Source of the DNA: an uncultured Clostridia bacterium
GTDB lineage: Bacteria > Bacillota > Clostridia > Christensenellales > CALMFG01
DNA: 34,443 nucleotides
Direction: 5' to 3'
Assembly (NCBI GenBank): GCA_937863465.1
Contig: CALMFG010000193.1
Span: forward strand, 1 to 34,443
A program made the translations under genes and the position numbers. This document shows positions 27,366 to 34,443 of this stretch, in pieces. How positions within the stretch are numbered: the stretch's first letter is position 1; each line of letters opens with the position of its first letter. Under the pieces are notes generated by a model. It worked only from the letters and a program-made list of their open reading frames with translations. It searched no databases and was not told the DNA's origin.

Positions 27366-27856
27366 ATCTCGGGTGTTTCCTCGTCTTCGTCGGGTATCTC
27401 TTCCAGTTCGTCTTCGGGTATCACCTTGTCGGTGAACAGAATGCCTTCCAGATGATCGGTTTCGTGGCAGATGATGCGCGCCAGAAAATCCTCGGCGTCT
27501 ATCTGAATCGCTTCGCCCGCAAGGTTCATTCCAGTCACGGTCAGAGTTTTGGGGCGGTCTACATAGCCGCTTTTAGGCAGCAGGGACAAACACCCTTCAA
27601 GGCCGATCTGCGACCCTTGCGGGTTGGTGATGACCGGATTGATGATTTCAAAAACGCCGCTGCCGTCGTCCACGATGATGACGCGCTTAAGTACGCCCAC
27701 CTGCGGCGCGGCCAAGCCCACACCCTCCTCGGACGCCAGCGTTTCCTTCATGTCCTCCACCAGCTCTTTAATCCGATCGTCAATCACTTCGACCGGCTTG
27801 GATTTTTTCCGAAGTCTCGGGTTATTTTCCCCTTTTTGTATCTCTCGCTGTGCCAT
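27362..27856 (-). CDS. def: Peptide deformylase
   Basis: GVGLAAPQVG, EGCLSLL, CHETDHLEGILF. Confidence 0.96.
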   Translation of the reverse strand: MAQREIQKGENNPRLRKKSKPVEVIDDRIKELVEDMKETLASEEGVGLAAPQVGVLKRVIIVDDGSGVFEIINPVITNPQGSQIGLEGCLSLLPKSGYVDRPKTLTVTGMNLAGEAIQIDAEDFLARIICHETDHLEGILFTDKVIPEDELEEIPDEDEETPEI

Positions 27857-28063
27857 TTCTTCTCCTTGTTATGCGTTAAACAACTATGGTTATCGCCGGA
27901 ATCATCCAGCGTATTTGACTAATTTATACTATAACATTTCGCCCATATTTGTTCAAATCAATTGTTTTTGAACATTTTTATTCACAGCCCAACTCTTGCA
28001 ATCATACGTTTTACCGTGTAAAATGACCTATGATATTAAGGAAGGTCAGCGCACACGTCAAGG

Positions 28064-28975
28064 ATGAGAAAACTGATTGTCGAAAACACCCGCCGGGAGG
28101 GTATGTACCTGTCGGAATATATCCGCTTTGTCTATCCGCGCGCGTCGGAGGAGGCTGTTTTTCTCGGCATCCTGCGTGACGACATCTTCCTGAACGGCAA
28201 ACCTGCCGGTCAGGACGTCATCGTCCATGATGACGACGTCATTGAGATGAACCTTCTGTTTTTCCATCTGGGCCTCGCACCGGTTCTGGACATCCTCTAT
28301 GAAGACGAAAGCTTTATCGCGATTGAGAAGATGCCCGGGATTAAATCCTTTGACGAAAACCGCACGGGCGAAATCAATGTATACGACCTGGTTTTGGAAT
28401 ATATGCTCCAGAAAGGCGAGTATTCGGTGGATGCGCTCACTGTGCCCTACCTCTGCTACACTCTTCCCGAGAGCGCGGGCGGCATCCTGTTTATCGCCAA
28501 GCACGAAGCGGCCTACCGCTTTATCACCACCGCTCTAAGCCAGCGGCGCGTCAAGACCCAGTTTGAAGCCGTGGTCTTCGGCGGTCCGGTGTATGACAAG
28601 GGCGAAGAGTACCATTATGTGGATCCTTCGGGCAAATTCTTTTCCCGTCCCAAGGAGGACTGCGTCCCCTGCGCCACGCGCATCCATGTGCTGCGCCGGG
28701 CGGGCAAGTGCGCCACCTTACGGCTGGAGCCCATCACCTTCAACAAGGATCAGGTGAACGCGCATACGGCTTTTCTCGGTTTCCCCATCGTGGGCGACCC
28801 CGCCTTCGGCAACCGCCGGCTGAACAAAAAATACTTTGTCGATTATCAGGCCCTGTGGCTGAAACAGCTGAAATTCACGCTGGGCAAGGGCCATATGTTT
28901 GAATATTTAAATCAGGTGACCATCCGTCTGGACGATATGGTCTTCCCCAACAACATCACGCTGGAAAGGCAGTAG
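28064..28975 (+). CDS. RluA-family pseudouridine synthase-like protein, catalytic motif degenerate
   Basis: S4-like N-terminus, ALSQRRVKTQFEAVVFG and AHTAFLGFPIVGDPAFG match the RluA fold, but HRLDxxTSG reads YTLPESAGG. Confidence 0.8.
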   Translation: MRKLIVENTRREGMYLSEYIRFVYPRASEEAVFLGILRDDIFLNGKPAGQDVIVHDDDVIEMNLLFFHLGLAPVLDILYEDESFIAIEKMPGIKSFDENRTGEINVYDLVLEYMLQKGEYSVDALTVPYLCYTLPESAGGILFIAKHEAAYRFITTALSQRRVKTQFEAVVFGGPVYDKGEEYHYVDPSGKFFSRPKEDCVPCATRIHVLRRAGKCATLRLEPITFNKDQVNAHTAFLGFPIVGDPAFGNRRLNKKYFVDYQALWLKQLKFTLGKGHMFEYLNQVTIRLDDMVFPNNITLERQ

Positions 28976-28986
28976 AACCTTCGCTT

Positions 28987-30309
28987 ATGAGAAAAAGTGC
29001 TCAATATATAGCTTTTGCTTTCATTCTTGTCCTGGCCGTTTTTGCCGGATGTACTTCGGCCGCGTCTAACGCCGCTAAACCGACGAAAACTCCGGCTGTG
29101 GTTCCGACCGCAACGCTTGCGCCCGAACCCGTTTCCACTCCGTCTCCGACGCCAGAACCGACCCCTGTGACCGTTGTCATCGGCGCGGTGGGCGACGCCA
29201 TGGCGCATGACTCCCAGATGACCTATGATTATGACCCGAGGGAAGATGTCTACAATTTCATCCCTTCGATGATTGAGATGAAGCCCTCCATCGAAACGGC
29301 AGATTTTGCCATCGCCAATCTGGAAACCACGCTGACCGGCGCGGCCGCGGGTTATTCAGGCTACCCCATCTTCAATTCGCCCAACTCCTTTGTCACGGCG
29401 CTGCAGGCCATCGGCATCGATATGGTCACCCTTGGCAACAACCACGTGACCGACTACGGTGATGAAGGCATTAAAAACACTCTCGCTAATCTGGACGCGC
29501 TGGGTATGGACCACACCGGCCTCTATCTCGGCGAAGAAGATTACGCCGATTACTATATCAAAGACGTTAAAGGCATCAAGATTGCGGTCATCGCTTATAC
29601 TTATGAATCCTCCAGCATCAAGCGGCAGGGCAGTACCTACATCAGCCAGCGGCTTTGGGAGGATGAAGATCTGGTGAAAAAGGATATCAAAAACGTCAAG
29701 GCGCTGGGCGCGGACGTGGTGATTCTGGCCTTTCACTGGGGAGAGGAATTCTCGCGCGTCTATTCATCGGCGCATGAGGATTTGGCCAAGGAATACATCG
29801 CGGCTGGCGCGGATATCATACTGGGCGCCCATCCGCATGTCGTCCAGCCCATCGAACGCTACACGGTGGAGGGCGAAGACGGCACCACGCGTGAAGGCGT
29901 GGTTGCCTACTCTTTAGGCAACTTCATCAGCAACCAACGTGACCGATATAACATCACGGGCATCGTACTGTACCTGCCCGTCACCAAAGCGGTGGACGGC
30001 ACCATCAGTATCGGACACCTAACCTACGTTCCCACGCTGACGCGGCATACGCGCATCACCTTCAAGTTGGCCAGCGACCACCGCGTCATCCCGGCCGGCG
30101 CTTTCCTGCACGATGAAAAGCTCTATGCTTCGCTGGACTACTGGTATCGGCGCGATCAGGAGAACGCCACCTACGCCTACAACGACCTCGCAGAACTCAT
30201 CGACCCCGAGGTGGCCACGCCGCTGGACGGCGAATACATCAATTATCCATTTGAAATCTATGTTTCGCCCGCCGACCAGGAATGGCGAAAGGCACAGGAC
30301 GGAAACTAA
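28987..30309 (+). CDS. CapA-family lipoprotein (PgsA-like metallophosphatase fold)
   Basis: Lipobox AVFAGC, Pro/Thr linker; IGAVGDAMAHD, ANLETTLTG, LGNNHVTDYG, LAFHWGEEF, GAHPHVVQPIE, YSLGNFIS. Confidence 0.93.
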   Translation: MRKSAQYIAFAFILVLAVFAGCTSAASNAAKPTKTPAVVPTATLAPEPVSTPSPTPEPTPVTVVIGAVGDAMAHDSQMTYDYDPREDVYNFIPSMIEMKPSIETADFAIANLETTLTGAAAGYSGYPIFNSPNSFVTALQAIGIDMVTLGNNHVTDYGDEGIKNTLANLDALGMDHTGLYLGEEDYADYYIKDVKGIKIAVIAYTYESSSIKRQGSTYISQRLWEDEDLVKKDIKNVKALGADVVILAFHWGEEFSRVYSSAHEDLAKEYIAAGADIILGAHPHVVQPIERYTVEGEDGTTREGVVAYSLGNFISNQRDRYNITGIVLYLPVTKAVDGTISIGHLTYVPTLTRHTRITFKLASDHRVIPAGAFLHDEKLYASLDYWYRRDQENATYAYNDLAELIDPEVATPLDGEYINYPFEIYVSPADQEWRKAQDGN

Positions 30310-30314
30310 AAAAC

Positions 30315-30345
30315 AAGAGCGGGCATCAGCCTCGCTCTTTTTCTT
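30315..30345 (+). terminator. Terminator after capA-like gene
   Basis: AAGAGCG GGC atca GCC t CGCTCTT followed by tttctttt; the loop contains the aroQ stop codon on the other strand. Confidence 0.75.
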
Positions 30346-30772
30346 TTGATTTTTCAGTGAGTATATCCATCGCTTCAAGATATCCGATAAATCCCTTGCC
30401 CGTAATTTGCGCGATGCAGGCGTCCTTGGTCACCGAGTTCTGGCGGAAAACCTCGCGCTTTTTGATGTCCGAGATATGCACCTCCACAGCCGGAACGGTC
30501 ACCGACTTTAAGGCGTCCAGCACAGCGTAGGAATAGTGCGTCCAGGCCCCGGGGTTAATCACCATACCGCCAAAGCGCCCTTCACTCCGATGGATGGCGT
30601 TAATCGCTTTTTCTTCCGAATTGAACTGCACACATTTGACGCGCACGCCCTTCTCGCGGGCGTGTTTCTTAATCAGCTTAAACAGATCGGCCTGCGTCAG
30701 TCTGCCGTATATTTCGGGCTCGCGTTTGCCCAGCCGGTTTAAGTTGGGTCCGTTAATCACCAGTATTCTCAT
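30326..30772 (-). CDS. aroQ: Type II 3-dehydroquinate dehydratase
   Basis: INGPNLNRLGKREPEIYG, INPGAWTHYSYAVLDAL, VEVHISDIKKREVFRQNSV. Confidence 0.93.
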   Translation of the reverse strand: MRILVINGPNLNRLGKREPEIYGRLTQADLFKLIKKHAREKGVRVKCVQFNSEEKAINAIHRSEGRFGGMVINPGAWTHYSYAVLDALKSVTVPAVEVHISDIKKREVFRQNSVTKDACIAQITGKGFIGYLEAMDILTEKSKEKERG

Positions 30773-30775
30773 CCG

Positions 30776-32077
30776 TCACACCCGCCATTTCTCGATAATC
30801 TGCGCCGCCGCTGTTTCGGCGTCGGTTTCGTTCGCAATCCGGCAGTGGGAAAACTTCTGGTAGAGCCCGATGCGCTCTTCATACAGTTTAAATACCGCCG
30901 ATTTGTCCTGCTTTAAGAGCGGTCTGGAATCCGCGTCCACATCGCCATATATCTGCTCCACGGGTCTGTCCAAAAAGAAGATGGCCCCTGTTCCAGCCAG
31001 ATGCTTCATGTTTTCATTGCGCTTCACCACGCCGCCGCCCGTGCAGACCACCGTATTGGTTCGGTTTGCCGCAGCCGCCGCCGTTTGGAATTCGATATCC
31101 CGAAAATGTTCCTCGCCTTTCGCGAACAGGGCGTGGATATCACCGAAACGCGCCTCAATATCCGCGTCCATGTCGAAGAAGTCCATGTTCAATTGCTCGG
31201 CCACTAGCTTTCCCACTGTGGTCTTGCCGCTGCCCGGCATGCCGGTGATAACGATGTTCGGCTTGTCTTGGCTGAGACTGTTGTAGATTTGCCGTGTCAG
31301 CCACCCGTCCATCGCCCGTCCCTGCCAAATCTCCTCGGCTTTCATGGCCTGCGCCGCCAGCATATAGAGTCCGTTCACCGCAGGGATGCCTTTCGTAATG
31401 GCGTCCTGCATCAGCCGCGTTTGCGCAGGGTTATAGATTAAATCCACCAAAGTTTTGCATCCGTTCAAAGCGTCCGCCGGGATGGGCGAAACGCCTTCTT
31501 TCGGGTGCATCCCCACCGGCGTGGTGTTGACCAGAATTTTGCCTTCCAAATTTAAATCCACATAGCCAGCGGTCTTAAACGGCACAGCAAAAGACTTGCC
31601 TGAAAAACCCCTTTCGGCAGATTCGGGGCTTCTCGAAACCAGCGTGATGCTTCCGGCCGCGTGATCGCTAAGGTACGTCAGCACGCTGTTGGCCGCACCG
31701 CCCGCACCTAAGACCACAAAATCTTCACCGGCTGTATCGATGAAGTTGGCCGCCAGCAATGCCCCAAACCCGTCATAGTCGGTGTTAAAACCTTTCAGGG
31801 TTTTTCCTTCGCGCAAAATCGTGTTGACCGCGCCGATGCGCGCCGCCCCGTCCGAAAGCGCGTCCAGATATTGAATCACTTCCCTCTTGTAGGGGATGGT
31901 CACATTGATACCGTCGTACGCGCCGTCCTTGAAGGATTGCATAAAATCGGCGAGTCCTTGCGTCGGCACTTCGATGAGGCCATAATTGCCGTCAACGCCC
32001 AGCGCTTTTAACGCCATATCGTGAATGGCCGGCGACAGGCTGTGCCCCAGCTTTTCGCCCAGGAGCCCCAGTTTCAT
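30776..32077 (-). CDS. Fused shikimate dehydrogenase - shikimate kinase
   Basis: 433 aa; AroE part GEKLGHSLSPAIHD, NVTIPYKREV, NTDYDGF, VLGAGGAANSV; AroK part ITGMPGSGKTTVG, DMDADIEARFG, HFRDIEF, CTGGGVV, DSRPLL. Confidence 0.95.
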   Translation of the reverse strand: MKLGLLGEKLGHSLSPAIHDMALKALGVDGNYGLIEVPTQGLADFMQSFKDGAYDGINVTIPYKREVIQYLDALSDGAARIGAVNTILREGKTLKGFNTDYDGFGALLAANFIDTAGEDFVVLGAGGAANSVLTYLSDHAAGSITLVSRSPESAERGFSGKSFAVPFKTAGYVDLNLEGKILVNTTPVGMHPKEGVSPIPADALNGCKTLVDLIYNPAQTRLMQDAITKGIPAVNGLYMLAAQAMKAEEIWQGRAMDGWLTRQIYNSLSQDKPNIVITGMPGSGKTTVGKLVAEQLNMDFFDMDADIEARFGDIHALFAKGEEHFRDIEFQTAAAAANRTNTVVCTGGGVVKRNENMKHLAGTGAIFFLDRPVEQIYGDVDADSRPLLKQDKSAVFKLYEERIGLYQKFSHCRIANETDAETAAAQIIEKWRV

Positions 32078-33195
32078 GCTTCGGCGTCCTCATGGCTCTT
32101 GTACATGCCGATGATTCTAAACTGCCCGCATCCCAGCTGTAACTGCCCGAACACCTTGTTGATGCGTTCGTCGTCCGACGCGGCCAGAAAATCGAGGTAG
32201 AATTTATATTCCCACGGTTTTTCAGGGATGGGTCGGGATTCCAGATGGACGATGTTCAGCTTGAGTTTATCAAACAGAGACAGCACGTGATAGAGCGCAC
32301 CCGGTTGGTTGGCCACGACAAACGAGATGCTGATCTTGTCGTTATGGACATCCTTGTCATATTCCTTCGCGATGATGACAAAACGCGTAAAGTTGTTGTC
32401 GTTTCTCTGGACGCGGTAGTCCAGAATGCGTAAGCCATAGAGTTTGGCCGCCGTTTCGCTGGCGATGGCACCGAAGGATTTATTGTTGGATTCCTTCACC
32501 TGTTTGGCCGCTGTGGCTGTGTTCTCGGCTTCCTTGGGGGTCATCTTGTTTTCCATGAGATAATCACGGCACTGCGTAAGGCCCTGCGGATGGCTGAAAA
32601 CGGTTTTGATATCACGGAGTTCGGCATCGGGCAAACCCATCAGGCAGTGCTTGATGCGCATCCGATATTCGCCCACCACGTGGCAGTCGAATTCCTCGAT
32701 GCGGTCGATGACTTCCAAAACCGAACCCGTGATGCTGTTTTCGATGGGCAGTACGCCGAAGCGCGCTTTGCCGCCCGCTACTTCCATGCACACGTCCTTA
32801 AACGATGCGACCGACTCGGCCACCGCGTCCTCGCCGAAAAATTCAGCCGCCGCCTGTCCCGAGAAGGAGCCTTCCACGCCGGGGTACACGATGCGGCCGC
32901 CCTGCATCTTTAAGAGCTTTAAGTTCTCTTCGCCCGAAATCTTGGTCTGCAATTCCTTGCTGATGTTCATCAGCGATGTGAAATACTCGCGGGTGTAGCC
33001 GCCGAGATCCTTGTTTTTCAGGCGCGAGATGGCCATATCGATAATCTCTTTTTCGCGCGGCCCGCTGTAAATCGGGATGCGGTTCTGAATCTTGAAATCC
33101 GCGATATCCTTCACGTAGCCCATGCGCTGTTCAAAGTTCTCCAACAGCGCCTTGTCCACTTCGTCAATTTTTGCCCGCAATTCATCTAAGTTCAT
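32074..33195 (-). CDS. pheA: Bifunctional chorismate mutase / prephenate dehydratase
   Basis: Start MNLDELRAKIDEVDKALLENFEQRM (AroQ-class mutase) at 33195; PDT domain GVEGSFSGQAAAEFFG, LPIENSITGSV, ACT region NQPGALYHVLSLFDKLKLNIVHLESRPIPEKPWEYKFYLDF. Confidence 0.95.
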   Translation of the reverse strand: MNLDELRAKIDEVDKALLENFEQRMGYVKDIADFKIQNRIPIYSGPREKEIIDMAISRLKNKDLGGYTREYFTSLMNISKELQTKISGEENLKLLKMQGGRIVYPGVEGSFSGQAAAEFFGEDAVAESVASFKDVCMEVAGGKARFGVLPIENSITGSVLEVIDRIEEFDCHVVGEYRMRIKHCLMGLPDAELRDIKTVFSHPQGLTQCRDYLMENKMTPKEAENTATAAKQVKESNNKSFGAIASETAAKLYGLRILDYRVQRNDNNFTRFVIIAKEYDKDVHNDKISISFVVANQPGALYHVLSLFDKLKLNIVHLESRPIPEKPWEYKFYLDFLAASDDERINKVFGQLQLGCGQFRIIGMYKSHEDAEA

Positions 33196-34274
33196 GGTTG
33201 TCCCTTTCCGTTTTTGAAAATTTCGTCCAATATGGTGATGGCGCACACCGCTTCCACCACGGGCACCGCCCGCGGCAGCAGGCAGGGGTCATGTCGGCCC
33301 TTCACCTGCAGTGTCGCCTTCTCTTTCGTTGTCAAATCCACCGTGTCCTGCGGCTTGGATATCGACGGCGTCGCCTTGAACGCCGCTTTCACGACGACCG
33401 GCATGCCGTTGCTGATGCCACCCAAAACGCCGCCCATGTGGTTGGTTCTGGTTTTAATCTCGCCGTCCAATACCGTCAACGCATCATTCGAGAGGTCGCC
33501 GAAACGCTTGATGATGTCAAACCCTTCGCCGAACGCCACGCCTTTTACAGCCGGAATGCCGAACACCGCTTTGGCCAATGCGCCGTCCAGTCCTTCGAAC
33601 AGCGGGCCGCCGAGACCGGGCTTTAAGCCGAAGATGCCGCATTCCACCACGCCGCCCACCGAGTTTTTATCGGCTCTGGCACCCTGAATGATGTCAATCA
33701 TCCGCATGCCCATATAATCGTCGATAACGGGAAAAGCTTTTTTAGCAATCGCTTTTTTGTCCACGGCTTCGCCGTCAATCGGTTTATCCTCCACATCCAT
33801 GATCTGCTTGATGTGGGCGTAAATCTCGATGCCCATGGGCGCCAGCACCTGCTTGGCCACCGCCCCCGCAAACACCAGCGGTGCGGTCAGCCGACCCGAA
33901 AAATGTCCGCCGCCGCGATAATCGTTGTGCCCGCCGTATTTGACAAAGGCGGTGTAGTCCGCGTGCCCAGGTCTCGGCGTGTCCGCGATGTTGCCATAGT
34001 CTTTGGACCGCTGGTCCTGGTTTTCAATCACCATGGTCAGCGGCACGCCGGTGGTGACGCCGTCCAAAAGCCCGCTGATGATTTCGGGCGTATCGGTTTC
34101 GTTTCTCTGTGTGGACCAGTCCGACTTAATCGGCGTCCGGCGCTTCATCTCGGCTAAAATCGCGGGCATATCGAGCGTGATGCCCGCAGGACAGCCTTCG
34201 ATGACACAGCCGATATGCGTGCCGTGCGATTCGCCGAACACGGTCACCGTAAATCGTTCTCCAATTCTAGACAT
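33192..34274 (-). CDS. aroC: Chorismate synthase
   Basis: GESHGTHIGCVIEGCPAG, RPGHADYT, YRGGGHFSGRLTA, NHMGGVLGGISNGMP, KGRHDPCLLPRAVPVVEA. Confidence 0.97.
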   Translation of the reverse strand: MSRIGERFTVTVFGESHGTHIGCVIEGCPAGITLDMPAILAEMKRRTPIKSDWSTQRNETDTPEIISGLLDGVTTGVPLTMVIENQDQRSKDYGNIADTPRPGHADYTAFVKYGGHNDYRGGGHFSGRLTAPLVFAGAVAKQVLAPMGIEIYAHIKQIMDVEDKPIDGEAVDKKAIAKKAFPVIDDYMGMRMIDIIQGARADKNSVGGVVECGIFGLKPGLGGPLFEGLDGALAKAVFGIPAVKGVAFGEGFDIIKRFGDLSNDALTVLDGEIKTRTNHMGGVLGGISNGMPVVVKAAFKATPSISKPQDTVDLTTKEKATLQVKGRHDPCLLPRAVPVVEAVCAITILDEIFKNGKGQP

Positions 34275-34443
34275 AACTTCCTCCTAAAGCGGTGAAATCC
34301 TCCCAGAAGTTGGGGTACGATTTTTTCACCACGGTTTCGTCTTCAATCACTACGTCGCTTTCGCAAAAAGGACTAAGGGCCGCCGCCATCATGGCGATGC
34401 GGTGGTCGTTATAGGTGTTCACCCGTCCGCCCCGGGGGTTGCC
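34267..34443 (-). CDS. aroA: 3-phosphoshikimate 1-carboxyvinyltransferase, C-terminal part (5' end outside window)
   Basis: Frame from the edge reads GNPRGGRVNTYNDHRIAMMAAALSPFCESDVVIEDETVVKKSYPNFWEDFTALGGSYV*, typical EPSP synthase C-terminus. Confidence 0.93.
   Translation of the reverse strand, partial: GNPRGGRVNTYNDHRIAMMAAALSPFCESDVVIEDETVVKKSYPNFWEDFTALGGSYV

Noticed and set aside
1-34443. Search for mobile element, phage, toxin-antitoxin or defence island signatures
   Set aside because: No transposase, integrase, restriction, Cas, or toxin motifs recognised; nearly all ORFs are assignable to chromosomal housekeeping or envelope families.

Overview
The 34.4-kb window looks like chromosomal DNA from a Clostridia-like Firmicute. 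It is densely coding, with mostly housekeeping genes and no transposase, integrase, phage gene or CRISPR array that I could see. From left to right: the DegV C-terminus (partial); a membrane protein; an SH3/L,D-transpeptidase lipoprotein; malic enzyme; a minus-strand oxyanion/sulfur group (xpaC-telA-arsC-Crp/Fnr-trxA-rhodanese lipoprotein-CoA-disulfide reductase fused to rhodanese, TusA and DsrE); an SGNH hydrolase; priA-mrnC; a two-component system followed by two GerMN lipoproteins; tRNA-Glu(CTC); the def-fmt-rsmB-rlmN-stp-prkC-rsgA-rpe-thiN cluster; an RluA-like protein; a CapA-like lipoprotein; and an aroA-aroC-pheA-aroE/aroK fusion-aroQ operon. The observations I rate highest are: (1) a structured leader before trxA that appears to sequester the Shine-Dalgarno, next to a Crp/Fnr gene and a dyad, inside the oxyanion/sulfur cluster; (2) an RR-HK-GerMN-GerMN locus resembling actinobacterial MtrAB-LpqB, with one lipoprotein carrying three GerMN-like repeats; (3) an RluA-family protein that has lost its catalytic Asp motif; (4) rsgA, whose conserved N-terminus seems to start at a non-canonical ATC in a TAATC junction; (5) an orphan promoter/terminator pair on the plus strand suggesting an ~80-nt sRNA. 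All assignments come from reading motifs by eye; no database search was run.
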